From contig FOEK01000023.1 in NCBI GenBank assembly GCA_900110635.1, positions 1 to 50,694 of the forward strand: 50,694 nt of DNA, written 5' to 3'. Shown here piece after piece: positions 8,031 through 16,730 of the stretch. A program made the position numbers and the translations under genes. The notes under the pieces were generated by a model that saw only the letters and a program-made list of their open reading frames with translations, made no database searches and was not told the origin of the DNA. The stretch comes from Lachnospiraceae bacterium NE2001. GTDB taxonomy: Bacteria > Bacillota > Clostridia > Lachnospirales > Lachnospiraceae. Position 1 is the stretch's first letter. Each line of letters begins with the position of its first letter.

Positions 8031-8612
8031 AAGTATTCCGATGGGCAGAAAATATACACACCACGCAACAAGAGCGAGCCTTCCGCCGATTCCATCACCG
8101 CCAGAGGACATTTTTACAAACATTCCTGTAATCGGCATAAATGTGCAGCTGAAGTAGAACACTCCGTGTATCATCATTAGCGCCCTGAGCCACTTATCCG
8201 TCTTGTTCTTTGGCGTCATTGAAAGTCCAGTGAAGAAGGTTGAAAGTGCCATTACACCGTAGCCGAGCAGATCGAAGTTGAAGATAAGACCGAATCTGTC
8301 GAATTTTAATAAATTGGTTGCTTGTTCATTCAGCTGTTCGTTATGTACCGTGGTCAGCTGTGTAAAATAGACAAACATAATAAATGTGCAGTACACCGCT
8401 GCAAGGGTCAAACCGATATTTGCAGCAACTTTGCGGTCACCTTCGCACTCGCTCTGCAGACCTGCCGTCATCATGATAAAACCTATCGGCAGGATAAGGC
8501 AGACAAAGTAGTAGCCCATAGAAAAATTGATTATCAGAAATACCGCAAACAGAAATACTGTCACGGTTACGATTGCTGAGCCTATTTTAGAAACACCCTT
8601 GTTCAAATCCAT
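8007..8612 (-). CDS. Integral membrane protein, about six helices
   Basis: This 201-aa hydrophobic protein has helices near residues 12-30, 33-48, 62-82, 105-125, 143-165 and 180-198. No catalytic motif is visible. GATGAGG lies 12 bases before the ATG. A stable hairpin (8650-8692) lies upstream. I do not recognise the family. Confidence 0.6.
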   Translation of the reverse strand: MDLNKGVSKIGSAIVTVTVFLFAVFLIINFSMGYYFVCLILPIGFIMMTAGLQSECEGDRKVAANIGLTLAAVYCTFIMFVYFTQLTTVHNEQLNEQATNLLKFDRFGLIFNFDLLGYGVMALSTFFTGLSMTPKNKTDKWLRALMMIHGVFYFSCTFMPITGMFVKMSSGGDGIGGRLALVAWCVYFLPIGILSFLHFAE

Positions 8613-8649
8613 ATCTTATCCATTCCTCATCACATTCTAACAGTTTAAA

Positions 8650-8692
8650 AGCGTGTCACTGAAGATAGCTGTCTATCTCCATCTGACACGCT
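8650..8692. terminator. Long hairpin upstream of the 8007-8612 gene
   Basis: AGCGTGTCA (8650-8658) pairs with TGACACGCT (8684-8692), and an inner GATAG/CTATC extends the stem. On the minus strand it is followed by TTTTAAA, so it may act as a weak terminator or attenuator in the leader of the membrane gene. Confidence 0.45.
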
Positions 8693-8806
8693 CATTATAT
8701 AATCTCTCGATTTTGTTTTGTAGTGAAGAAAGATATATTCTCGATATGACTTTAGTCACATATTGAATGATATAATTTTTTATACGATAGAGGAAGAGTT
8801 TGTTTT

Positions 8807-8977
8807 ATGAAAAGATATAAGAATGAGCTGGTATGGGGATTTGCGGAAGTTACTGTAGGATATTCTGCCAGCTTCGAAAATGAGATTAAGGCAAATATGA
8901 ACGAGTTTCTGAGAGAACAGCTGAAGGATGGCTGGGGCGATTACGTGGGCGAGGATGAAATGATCACGTTTTGTTAG
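8807..8977 (+). CDS. Small hypothetical protein (56 aa)
   Basis: ATG 8807 is preceded by GAGGAAGAG. The product is a compact, charged soluble peptide with a helical middle (NEIKANMNEFLREQLKDGW) and an acidic end. No family is recognised. It lies alone between the 8650 hairpin and the EAL gene. Confidence 0.45.
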   Translation: MKRYKNELVWGFAEVTVGYSASFENEIKANMNEFLREQLKDGWGDYVGEDEMITFC

Positions 8978-9117
8978 AATTAGATATATGCTAAGATATT
9001 TCGAGATATATTTTATCTATAAAAGCGATATATTGTTTGTATAATAATTTTCTGGATGTTATTATATTAAGAGAAGGGTAGACATAGAAACTGCAGCACA
9101 AAAGATAAAGGGGATAT

Positions 9118-11046
9118 ATGATAGATTATTCTTTTGTATTAGGGGTTGCTTTATCGTCGTTTCTGATATGTCTTGTAAATATTATTTATACATTTATCCA
9201 GGGGCGAACGGATAAGACTCAGAATAAGATATTCTTAACTATATATATTATCCTTGCAATTAACTCGGTCACCGAGATATGCTCAGGATTATTTGGTACG
9301 GAGTCATTTCTATCAGACAGCGCATTTATGGTTATTAAGGTAAGCAAGTACGTTTACTTTGCGACACATACCATACTGTGTCCGCTGTTCTATTATTATG
9401 TTTCAAATATCAGTTTTGCATCTACGCGTCTATCTAATCGTAAGGCGATAATCATCTCTATTCCTATGCTATTAACAGAATTAATGGCACTTACTAATCC
9501 CCTTACTCATTTTATATGGCGATTTGATAGTGCAGGCTATCATAGAGAGTTTGGAATGACATTTATATATATGGCTGCTCTTTTGTACTACGCAATGGCT
9601 ATAGTTGTGATGGTTAATTCCTGGAGCATCCTGTCTAAAAAGAGAAGAAGAGCACTTATTTTCTTTGTCATCATGGTTCCCGCGGGAATAATTATCCAGT
9701 TAGTTGATAAAGCTTTAAGAGTTGAAGTCTTAACAGAGATACTGGGTCTCTCTGGTGTCATGATGTCTATAGAAAATGAAGACGAACGTATCTACTCTGG
9801 TACGAGATTCTACAATCGTTCCGCACTTGGCCTGGATATAGGCGGATGTCTGATGCATAATCGAAAGATGAGTCTCATTATGATACATATTAATAACCAT
9901 GATATCATCAACAGACTCGTAGATAATAGAGAGAATAATGTCATAATCGATATGGTTTCTGGCTATATAATGACGGTTGTGAAGCGTTATCAGGTTTACG
10001 TATCTGATAGATCCACATTTGTGCTTACCTTATATGATGAAGAGAGCGATAAAGCGGATAAGAAGGCGGATGACATACTTAAGAGATTCGATGCTGCCTG
10101 GGAGTACAAGGACTTCAGTATTATGCTTAATGCCACAGTTATGGTGGCAGATATTCCTACTCATATAAAGACTGTGTCCGAGCTTTTCTATATGCTTGAT
10201 GGAAATGAGATAAGCAGTGAAGAAAAAAGAGTGCTTAGGGATGATGACCTGGGCTTCATTATGAGAAAGCAGTCTATAGAAGAGGCGCTTTCCAGAGGCT
10301 TTAATGAGAATAGCTACGAGGTGTACTATCAGCCAACCTATAATCTGGACGGAAGCCTGCACGGAGCGGAAGCACTTATCAGAATAAATGATAAAGAGCT
10401 GGGGCGGCTGTTTCCGGATGAGTTCATACCTGTTGCTGAGCAGAGTGGACTTATTGATGATATAGACGAGTTTGTTCTTGATGAAGTATGTAAGTTTATT
10501 AAGACAGGCATCCCGTCAAAGTATGGCCTTAGCTGTATAAATGTTAATTTGTCTGTTGTCCATTGTATGAGACCAGGCTTTGTAGAGGATATTATAGGGA
10601 TAGTTGATAAGTATGGTATCAAAAAGAAGCGTATCAACTTTGAGATAACCGAATCCATCGCTGCTGGTGATTATGAGATCTTTAAGAATATCATTTCCAG
10701 ACTTAGGAAAGAAGGATTTTTGTTCTCAATGGATGATTATGGAACAGGCTATTCCAACGTTAATTCCATCTTCTCGCTGGATTTTGATGTTATAAAAATC
10801 GACAAGAGCATACTATGGGGCGCAGACGAGAACGAGCTGGGAATGACAATACTAGAGAATACCATACGTATGATCCAACAGATGAAGAGGAAGATCCTTG
10901 TTGAAGGCGTTGAGACCAAAGAACAGAAGGAAATGCTGGAAAAACTGAAGGTTGATTATCTGCAGGGATACTACTTCTCAAAGCCGATACCTAAGAATGA
11001 TTTTGTGAAGCTGATATCCATAGATAAAGCAAGAAAGCTGATGTAA
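9118..11046 (+). CDS. Membrane c-di-GMP phosphodiesterase (degenerate GGDEF plus EAL)
   Basis: This 642-aa protein has seven predicted membrane helices in the first ~220 residues, a degenerate GGDEF-like region (about 225-370, with SDRSTF where GGDEF would stand), and an EAL domain from about 385 to the end. The EAL domain keeps AEALIR, NVNLS, NFEITES, DDYGTGYSN, IKID, EGVETKEQ and QGYYF, so it should hydrolyse c-di-GMP. The membrane part resembles 7TM receptor-type sensor modules. AAAGGGG precedes the ATG and a terminator follows. Expected role: coupling a membrane signal to lower c-di-GMP. Confidence 0.9.
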   Translation: MIDYSFVLGVALSSFLICLVNIIYTFIQGRTDKTQNKIFLTIYIILAINSVTEICSGLFGTESFLSDSAFMVIKVSKYVYFATHTILCPLFYYYVSNISFASTRLSNRKAIIISIPMLLTELMALTNPLTHFIWRFDSAGYHREFGMTFIYMAALLYYAMAIVVMVNSWSILSKKRRRALIFFVIMVPAGIIIQLVDKALRVEVLTEILGLSGVMMSIENEDERIYSGTRFYNRSALGLDIGGCLMHNRKMSLIMIHINNHDIINRLVDNRENNVIIDMVSGYIMTVVKRYQVYVSDRSTFVLTLYDEESDKADKKADDILKRFDAAWEYKDFSIMLNATVMVADIPTHIKTVSELFYMLDGNEISSEEKRVLRDDDLGFIMRKQSIEEALSRGFNENSYEVYYQPTYNLDGSLHGAEALIRINDKELGRLFPDEFIPVAEQSGLIDDIDEFVLDEVCKFIKTGIPSKYGLSCINVNLSVVHCMRPGFVEDIIGIVDKYGIKKKRINFEITESIAAGDYEIFKNIISRLRKEGFLFSMDDYGTGYSNVNSIFSLDFDVIKIDKSILWGADENELGMTILENTIRMIQQMKRKILVEGVETKEQKEMLEKLKVDYLQGYYFSKPIPKNDFVKLISIDKARKLM

Positions 11047-11084
11047 AAACGCTTTAAGTTTTTGAACTTGAAGCGTTTTTTTTG
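11046..11084 (+). terminator. Intrinsic terminator after the EAL gene
   Basis: AAACGCTT-AAGTT (11047-11060) pairs with AACTTGAAGCGTTT (11065-11078), ending in a T8 tract. Confidence 0.9.
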
Positions 11085-11148
11085 ATTTCATTTAGAATTA
11101 TGATAGAATAAGCGCAGGTTATATTTCAGATAATATTATGAGGTTTTT

Positions 11149-11364
11149 ATGGAATTAATAAATGTTTTGCTAATTATAATAGTATGGATAGGAATTCCTA
11201 TATTTGCGTTATATTCTTTTATTGCATTAATTGTGGAATGTGTACGCGCAAAGAAAGAGAATAGAAAGATAAGGTCAAAAGTATTGGCAAGATTCATTGT
11301 TACTACCATATGTGTAATATTTTTATTTTCTGCGTTTGCGGTATTTGTCTATATGTTTTCATGA
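11149..11364 (+). CDS. Small two-helix membrane protein (71 aa)
   Basis: Two hydrophobic segments (about residues 5-30 and 48-70) flank a basic cytoplasmic loop rich in Lys and Arg. TGAGG precedes the ATG. Its last 16 bases overlap the convergent gene at 11349-11930. Function unknown. Confidence 0.55.
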   Translation: MELINVLLIIIVWIGIPIFALYSFIALIVECVRAKKENRKIRSKVLARFIVTTICVIFLFSAFAVFVYMFS

Positions 11365-11930
11365 CGATAGATTAGGTCCTTTTTCAGGCCTTTCGCTATT
11401 TGAATTATATAAAACACACTCGGAATACACATGACGATCCATTTAAGGTCCAGCAGTTTGTTGGCAGTGTCAGTTCGTGTGGTCTCAGAAAGAGAGAGGT
11501 AGAAATCTTCAAATACTGCATCGCCAAAGTTCTTAACCATTTCTGCGTAGTTGAGAGTGGCAACTTTGAACATTAGTGTGACATTTATGATAAGCCCAAT
11601 TACGAATACTATGTATGTCCATAGATCAGGGCTTTTGCAGAGTGTAAGCTTGCTGAGTGCAAGCGTCCCAAATGAAAAAAGAACCATGTACATTCCACTT
11701 CCAATGGTTGAGAAAGCTAGGAATGTGCCAAGACTATTAACCATATTTAGCAGAATATAAACAAGAAACTTTTCATATAGTATTGTGAGCAAAATGAAAT
11801 ATACACCACCAAAGAGAACCGCAGGTGGCCAGTTTACTGTGTTCTTGTCAGCTCTATAACCTTCCTTCAGGTTAAAAACTGTTCCAAGAAATCCTGCATA
11901 TATAAAAAATATAAGGATGTAGTGTAACAT
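11349..11930 (-). CDS. Integral membrane protein (193 aa)
   Basis: About five hydrophobic segments (residues 3-18, 37-55, 62-90, 104-122, 163-180) and a soluble loop near 125-155. No motif or family is recognised. Convergent with, and overlapping, the small membrane gene at 11149. Confidence 0.55.
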   Translation of the reverse strand: MLHYILIFFIYAGFLGTVFNLKEGYRADKNTVNWPPAVLFGGVYFILLTILYEKFLVYILLNMVNSLGTFLAFSTIGSGMYMVLFSFGTLALSKLTLCKSPDLWTYIVFVIGLIINVTLMFKVATLNYAEMVKNFGDAVFEDFYLSLSETTRTDTANKLLDLKWIVMCIPSVFYIIQIAKGLKKDLIYRHENI

Positions 11931-12061
11931 TTTCTGCTCCTATATAATATATGAGCTTATTCTAGCATAATCTGTTGGTTATCTAGAAATAATTTTTTAA
12001 AGGGAGTTTTTTATTATGTCATTTTTAAGCAATATAAAAATTTGCAACTTAAGATAATGAT

Positions 12062-12113
12062 GATAGAGCTCACTTCGTGCACAGCGGATTAAGGTGGGCT
12101 TTTTTCTTTTACG
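12062..12113 (+). ncRNA. Degenerate upstream copy of the Abi-linked RNA element
   Basis: GATAGAGCTCACTTCGTGCA through GGTGGGC and a T-rich end at 12113 repeats the key blocks of the better copy at 12155: GATAGAGC, CGTGCAC-GCGGA and GGTGGG followed by T6. It lacks the middle insert of the second copy. Pairing AGCTCACTT with AAGGTGGGCT gives a stem. No clear promoter precedes it. It could be a tandem repeat of the antitoxin RNA or a decayed copy. Confidence 0.35.
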
Positions 12114-12120
12114 GTATGCG

Positions 12121-12149
12121 TTGACAATATTATATAGTTGAGGTACTAT
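12121..12149 (+). promoter_or_regulatory. Promoter of the Abi-linked RNA
   Basis: TTGACA (12121-12126), 17-bp spacer, TACTAT (12144-12149). The predicted start near 12156 coincides with the conserved GATAGAGCCC block of the RNA. Confidence 0.6.
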
Positions 12150-12154
12150 AATAT

Positions 12155-12216
12155 TGATAGAGCCCACCACGCATAAGGCATTCGTGCACTGCGGACCATG
12201 GTGGGACATTTTTTTT
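12155..12216 (+). ncRNA. Candidate AbiF-type structured RNA
   Basis: A ~60-base element begins at the predicted transcription start. AGCCCACCA (12160-12168) pairs with TGGTGGG near 12199-12206 and is followed by a T8 tract, so the RNA ends as a terminator directly before AGGAGG and the truncated abi gene. Structured RNAs upstream of Abi_2/AbiF genes are known (abiF RNA motif). The position, terminator-like end and duplicated blocks fit that class, but I could not check the covariance model. Confidence 0.5.
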
Positions 12217-12229
12217 AGGAGGATAATGA

Positions 12230-12316
12230 ATGGAATTAAAACCGGCATTATCATATGAAGAACAAATTGAACACCTTAAAGTTTATCATAATTTACAAGT
12301 GAAGGACTTGACCTAA
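12230..12316 (+). pseudogene. 5' remnant of an Abi_2/AbiF-family gene
   Basis: After AGGAGG, ATG 12230 starts a 28-aa frame beginning MELKPALSYEEQIEHLK, the typical N-terminus of Abi_2 (AbiD/AbiF) abortive infection proteins. The frame stops at TAA 12314-12316, where a 73-bp tandem repeat begins, so the rest (normally about 300 residues) is missing. The family works in phage defence, and AbiF-type proteins are reported to function with a neighbouring RNA. Confidence 0.6.
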
Positions 12317-12535
12317 ATGTACTGAATAGAAGGGGGAAAAGCAACAAAAACAAGTGAAAGGACAAAAAATGTTGCTGAAAAGGCTGTAAATGTACTGAAT
12401 AGAAGGAAAAAAAGCAACAAAAACAAGTGAAAGGACAAAAAATGTTGCTGAAAAGGCTGTAAATGTACTGAATAGAAGGAAAAAAAGCAACAAAAACAAG
12501 TGAAAGGACAAAAAATGTTGCTGGAAGGTCTGTAA
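12317..12535. repeat. Three tandem copies of a 73-bp repeat
   Basis: Units start at 12317, 12390 and 12463. Units 1 and 2 differ by a few bases, and unit 3 diverges near its end. Each unit holds an inverted repeat, AGCAACA...TGTTGCT, about 24 bases apart. The unit length is not a multiple of three, but one frame reads as a Lys-rich helix (KATKTSERTKNVAEKAVN), so it may derive from a coding sequence tail. There are no spacers between units, so it is not a CRISPR array. Confidence 0.9.
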
Positions 12536-12545
12536 AGATGCTGCT

Positions 12546-13451
12546 TTAATTCTTGCTTTCCTTTGCAAGATGGATAAATGAATATTCCAAAGAGGTTTTG
12601 TCCTTGAGGATAGACGACTTGGTGTAGATTCCGAAAGGTGCGTGAGGAGATTCCTCCCACTTATATGTGACAAGATCTTTGTGATCTAGTATTTCATAAC
12701 CTGGAAGGAGTGCATATCCAAAGTTTGCAAGGAGCAGACCGTATGTTTCACTGGCATTAGAACATATAGCATTGTCTATATCTTCATTCACAGGGACGAT
12801 ATATCGTCTTCTTGAAAAGAGGTTCCTAATCAGATAAGGAGGAACAGAAATAATCTGGCGGTAATCCCACAGATCTTGTGTGGTTACCGTCTTTTTTTTA
12901 TGTTTTCGTAATTCTTTTGCTAATGGATGTTCTTTATTAATAACGCAGAATAACTCCTCATCGTATAACTTGGTAAACGTTATATTGGAGTCCATAAACT
13001 TTGCATCTTTCATGCCGATGATAAGATCCAACTGGTTGTTTACCAGACGGCTTAAGTTAGCATCTGTCTGGTCCTGGGTAAACTCAGGTATCACATTAGG
13101 CTTTAATGTGAGGAGCGGCTTAAGAATCTGACTTATAAGGTTTATTGTGTGCGTATCCATATAGCCTATTTTAAGAGAATGAATCTCCCTTTCCTGATAA
13201 TTGGATATACGTTCTTTGGAGTGATAGAAGGTGTCGATTATAGTATTTGCGTCAGCAAGAAAAGCCGTACCTGCTGCAGTCAGCGTTACGGACCGAGTAG
13301 TTCTGTTAAAGAGTTTGCATCCGAGTTCTGTTTCTAAGGTCTGTATCTGTTTTGATACAGCAGGCTGTGTGAGACCGAGTTGCTCTGCTGTCTTCATATA
13401 ATTCAGAGTGCCGGCCAGGCTGATAAAGCATTCAAGCTGAGATGTTGTCAT
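12546..13451 (-). CDS. LysR-family transcriptional regulator
   Basis: This 301-aa protein has a classic N-terminal winged helix-turn-helix (residues 1-60: ECFISLAGTLNYMKTAEQLG, then TQPAVSKQI and LE.ELGCKLFNR) and a periplasmic-binding-protein-like effector domain from about 90 to 295. AAGGAG precedes the ATG. It is divergent from the nitroreductase gene 196 bases away, the usual arrangement for a LysR regulator and its target. The shared intergenic region is where it would bind. The gene ends at the 73-bp repeat array. Confidence 0.93.
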   Translation of the reverse strand: MTTSQLECFISLAGTLNYMKTAEQLGLTQPAVSKQIQTLETELGCKLFNRTTRSVTLTAAGTAFLADANTIIDTFYHSKERISNYQEREIHSLKIGYMDTHTINLISQILKPLLTLKPNVIPEFTQDQTDANLSRLVNNQLDLIIGMKDAKFMDSNITFTKLYDEELFCVINKEHPLAKELRKHKKKTVTTQDLWDYRQIISVPPYLIRNLFSRRRYIVPVNEDIDNAICSNASETYGLLLANFGYALLPGYEILDHKDLVTYKWEESPHAPFGIYTKSSILKDKTSLEYSFIHLAKESKN

Positions 13452-13647
13452 GGTGATCTCCTTCTCTAACAGTTCATTTTACGTCGTTAATTTATTAAGT
13501 GTATTTATTCCATTTGATTATAAATAATAACATAAATTCATTTCACAGTATATTTCTTTAATGATATTATGGAGTAGTAAATGAAAGATGCATTTTTCAG
13601 ATTGAATAAATTGATTGAATTGTTTGAGTTATAAGGAGAATAGTCGT

Positions 13648-14265
13648 ATGGATTTTTATGAAGTAATAAATGAGCGTCATAGTATTAGAGATTTTGAAGA
13701 TGAGAGTATACCTAAAGATATAATGGAAAAGATAGTTAAGGCAGCATATTCGGCGCCTGCAAATGATCATTTCAGAGATTGGCACTATATCGTGGTGTCA
13801 GATAAGGAGATGATGAAACGAGTTATAGAGGGGGTTCCTAAGAACCTTACAGTTAAGGATGTCGATGCGATGACATTTATCTTTGATCCTGTTCAGAAGG
13901 AGAGCTATCAGATTGCCGTACCGAAACAATACCGAATGCTGATCGACGCTGCAGCAATCATAATACCGTTAATGAAAAAGAAGGTAGATATACTGAATCC
14001 TTCGTGCCTATCAGATCTTAACTGCTATGCCTCTATATGGTGCAGCATAGAAAATGTGTGGCTTGCGGCGACATCAGAGGGTTATGGATGTAACGTCAGA
14101 ATCCCTCTGGGGAACGAGGAGTCGGTAGCTAAAGAAGCGTTAAATATACCTGATGAATATTTAATCCCATGTTTTATAGGTATTGGACGACCTGCTAAGG
14201 ATGCAGCAACTACTAAGCAGCTTGATGTGGATTATGATGCGCAGATCCATTGGGAAAGGTTTTAG
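13648..14265 (+). CDS. Nitroreductase-family protein
   Basis: This 205-aa protein belongs to the FMN-dependent nitroreductase family. The N-terminus has the RHSIRDFEDESIPKDIMEKI pattern, followed by AAYSAPANDHFRDWHYIVV (FMN-binding region) and a C-terminal GYGCNVRIPLG and GIGRPA. ATG 13648 follows ATAAGGAGAATAG. The likely reaction is NAD(P)H-dependent reduction of a flavin-accepted substrate; the substrate is not predictable. It is divergent from the LysR gene and leads a loose cluster with the alpha/beta hydrolase 54 bases downstream. Confidence 0.9.
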   Translation: MDFYEVINERHSIRDFEDESIPKDIMEKIVKAAYSAPANDHFRDWHYIVVSDKEMMKRVIEGVPKNLTVKDVDAMTFIFDPVQKESYQIAVPKQYRMLIDAAAIIIPLMKKKVDILNPSCLSDLNCYASIWCSIENVWLAATSEGYGCNVRIPLGNEESVAKEALNIPDEYLIPCFIGIGRPAKDAATTKQLDVDYDAQIHWERF

Positions 14266-14319
14266 GTAACGAGAGAAATAGAAGAAAAGAGTGAGCTGAA
14301 GGAAACAAGGTAATAATAT

Positions 14320-15105
14320 ATGAAGTTCGCTAATTTGTATTATGAAGTAATAGGTGAAGGAGAACCGGTTCTTATTATTCACGGATGGGGAATCAGTAAG
14401 CTCACAATGAAGGGAGCTTTTGAACCGATCTTTCGTGAGGTAGATGGATATAAAAGGTTCTATATAGATCTTCCGGGAATGGGCGATTCTGAACACGGGG
14501 ATGTCAAGAATTCAGATGATATATTAAAGCTGTTACACGAGTTTGCAGTTGATATAATAAAGGAGCCTTTTATAATCATAGGTCAGTCCTATGCAGGGCT
14601 CCTCGCAAGAGGATTCGTTAACAAGTTTCCAGAGTTGATCGGCAAGATAATTCTGCTTGTTCCATGTATGATACCGGGAGTAAAAAAAGGCCGTGTAGAA
14701 CAGCTGAAAGTTGTGCAAAGAGATGATGAATTACTAGGCTCATTAACTAAAGAAGAACGTGAGAGCTTTACTCTCATGAACGTTGTTCTGACTAAAGTCG
14801 TCTGGGAAAGATATAAGAAATATCTGATGCCTGCTTTGGAAAGTGCGGATTGGGATTTCCTAAACAATGTCCTTGATGGAAGCTTCACTTTTGATCCAGA
14901 TGATATAGAGGAATCATGTGAGATTCCATGTCTCATCATCGCTGCAAAACAGGATACAGAGGTAGGATATAAAGATCAATTTGATCTTATGGAGAAGTAC
15001 ACTAACTCAACATATATTGCGGTAGAAAATGCAGGTCATAATCTTCAGATAGAACAGCCGGAAATCTTTGAAAGCATAGTAAAAAACTGGTTAAAAACAC
15101 ACTAA
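14320..15105 (+). CDS. Alpha/beta hydrolase
   Basis: This 261-aa alpha/beta-fold hydrolase has the oxyanion motif HGWG (about residue 21), nucleophile elbow GQSYAG (about 89), acid in AKQDTE (about 211) and catalytic His in AGHNLQ (about 240). The triad is complete. It may share a transcript with the nitroreductase. The substrate is an ester or similar small compound; none can be named. Confidence 0.88.
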   Translation: MKFANLYYEVIGEGEPVLIIHGWGISKLTMKGAFEPIFREVDGYKRFYIDLPGMGDSEHGDVKNSDDILKLLHEFAVDIIKEPFIIIGQSYAGLLARGFVNKFPELIGKIILLVPCMIPGVKKGRVEQLKVVQRDDELLGSLTKEERESFTLMNVVLTKVVWERYKKYLMPALESADWDFLNNVLDGSFTFDPDDIEESCEIPCLIIAAKQDTEVGYKDQFDLMEKYTNSTYIAVENAGHNLQIEQPEIFESIVKNWLKTH

Positions 15106-15192
15106 AACCTATACATATAGAATGATGGCTTGAAGATGTATATTATTGGTAGCATCTGAGTATCGATAATGTACAGAAAGAAGATTTGATAA

Positions 15193-15873
15193 TTGGAAAA
15201 CAATAAAATAAGATTTCATATTCCGAAAAGTATTAAAGTAATACTTGTTATATTTGCGGCTTTATTCATTTGGATAATTGGTTCGCTTACTATATATTTT
15301 TACGATCCTCCTAAAGGCTATTCAAAGAAACACTACTCGTATGAGGATGCTCTTGAATATGCACGTTCTATTGATCCAGATGCAGTGGTTGAAGAGAATT
15401 ATACTGAAACAGAGTATAGTCATACAACCCGAAGGGTATGGAACGCTAAGATAAATGCTCATGATGTGCACGTTGCAAGTTACCCCAATTCAATTATGGG
15501 TAAGCATATCTGGGAGAGTCCGGTAAGTATGATGTTGGAAGCATATAATTCGAAGGATTATTATTACCTGACAACAGATGAATACCTTTATACGATTATG
15601 CCTATTTTCAATATTTACCCTGAGCTTGGAGAAGTAAGTATAAACACGGATGAATACAGTAGTCTTACTTCGTCCAGACAATTTGATTCAATCACAAAAG
15701 ATGAATTTAATGAAATATGGGATGAGTATTCTAAAGTCACTGAAGATCTTAAGTATAACAGTCATCCAATTGAGTATACTTTTTACTTTACGACAGGCGG
15801 AGAAGAATACAGTTTCACTTATGTTTCTGAATATGAATATGATAAAATATACCAAGCTATATTTTACCCTTAA
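15193..15873 (+). CDS. Hypothetical single-pass membrane protein
   Basis: This 226-aa protein has one membrane helix near residues 15-35, then an extracytoplasmic domain rich in Tyr, Asp and Glu. The best start is TTG 15193, with only a weak AGAAAGAAG upstream, so translation may be low. No domain is recognised. It lies 41 bases before the dCMP deaminase gene. Confidence 0.6.
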   Translation: MENNKIRFHIPKSIKVILVIFAALFIWIIGSLTIYFYDPPKGYSKKHYSYEDALEYARSIDPDAVVEENYTETEYSHTTRRVWNAKINAHDVHVASYPNSIMGKHIWESPVSMMLEAYNSKDYYYLTTDEYLYTIMPIFNIYPELGEVSINTDEYSSLTSSRQFDSITKDEFNEIWDEYSKVTEDLKYNSHPIEYTFYFTTGGEEYSFTYVSEYEYDKIYQAIFYP

Positions 15874-15914
15874 GAATTAAGATTAATAGAGAATGAAGTA
15901 GTAAAGGAAGAAAA

Positions 15915-16415
15915 ATGGTAATCACAAATTCCAATGAAGAGAGAGTGACAAAGATTGATACATATCTGAATGCAGCTGAAGTATTTGCTTATCGTAGCAC
16001 TTGTTTAAAAAGAAAATATGGTGCAGTCATAGTAAAAGACGACGCTGTAATATCTACTGGTTACAACGGTGCTCCAAGAGGAAAGAAGAACTGTTGTGAT
16101 ATAGGGTATTGTCCAAGGAAAGCAAAGAATCTTCACCAGGGGCAGGGGTATGATATTTGCAGAGCTGTTCATGCAGAGGCAAATGCATTACTTAATTGTT
16201 CCAGAGAACAAACTCTCGGAGCTGATCTATATCTTACAGGGATTAATCCTGAAGACAGTTCAATCCACGAAGCAAGACCATGCCCACTATGCGCGAGAAT
16301 GATCATTCAGGCTGGTATAAAAAATGTCTATCTTCGTATAGGAAAAGGCGTTGGTGAATATAAGGTTGCTCCAGCTGATAAACTGCTCTGGGTTGTTGGA
16401 GAAGATTTAGATTAA
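15915..16415 (+). CDS. Deoxycytidylate (dCMP) deaminase
   Basis: This 166-aa zinc-dependent cytidine/deoxycytidylate deaminase has HAEANA (Zn-binding His and catalytic Glu, about residue 92) and PCPLCARMI (two Zn-binding Cys, about 122). The CCDIGYCPRKAKNLHQGQGY insert is typical of the ComEB/dCMP deaminase type. It converts dCMP to dUMP for thymidylate synthesis. GGAAGAAAA precedes the ATG and a strong terminator lies 105 bases after the stop. Confidence 0.92.
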   Translation: MVITNSNEERVTKIDTYLNAAEVFAYRSTCLKRKYGAVIVKDDAVISTGYNGAPRGKKNCCDIGYCPRKAKNLHQGQGYDICRAVHAEANALLNCSREQTLGADLYLTGINPEDSSIHEARPCPLCARMIIQAGIKNVYLRIGKGVGEYKVAPADKLLWVVGEDLD

Positions 16416-16519
16416 ATGATCTGTTGAAATGATTGGGGAACATGAAGAATCAATTATAATCATAGAAAAAGAACTAAAATTCTAAGTTATCAGAAAAAAT
16501 AGAATTGTTGAGTTGTACC

Positions 16520-16556
16520 GAACGCTTTAGGTTTGAAGCCTGAAGCGTTCTTTTTA
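16520..16556 (+). terminator. Intrinsic terminator after the dCMP deaminase gene
   Basis: GAACGCTTTAGG pairs with CCTGAAGCGTTC around TTTGAAG, followed by T5. The rest of the 315-base gap (16416-16730) holds no gene; it carries AT-rich promoter-like sequence with TATAATATAAT at 16631 and the operator at 16685. Confidence 0.9.
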
Positions 16557-16684
16557 CCTGGAAAGAAAAATCATTCACAGTAAAAGATAGCATTGAATTA
16601 CAACTTCAATGACAAATTGATAATAATCTCTATAATATAATTGTAGTGTCAGTATTGAAAAAAAACTTCAAATGAAGTATATTT

Positions 16685-16728
16685 AGGTAAAAGTCCGTAA
16701 AATAGTATAAAACTACGGAGGTTTACCT
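16685..16728 (+). promoter_or_regulatory. Inverted repeat covering the AbiEi ribosome binding site
   Basis: Arms 16685-16699 and 16714-16728 pair over 15 bases with two mismatches (AGGTAAA..TCCGTA with TACGGAGGTTTACCT). The right arm contains the GGAGG used by the antitoxin gene. AbiEi proteins are known to bind inverted repeats at their own promoter; here the repeat could act as DNA operator or as an RNA hairpin hiding the ribosome binding site. Confidence 0.65.
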
Positions 16729-16730
16729 AA

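Noticed and set aside
12041-12049. A LytTR target upstream of the Abi-linked RNA
   Set aside because: TTTGCAACT fits one half-site perfectly, but no second half-site stands 21 bp to either side.
12317-12535. CRISPR-like array
   Set aside because: The 73-bp units are directly adjacent with no unique spacers, there are only three, and no cas genes lie nearby.
12293-12673. Minus-strand ORFs rich in Phe, Leu and Cys across the repeat array
   Set aside because: They read the tandem repeat and the LysR gene in a wrong frame, and their repetitive composition follows from the DNA repeat.
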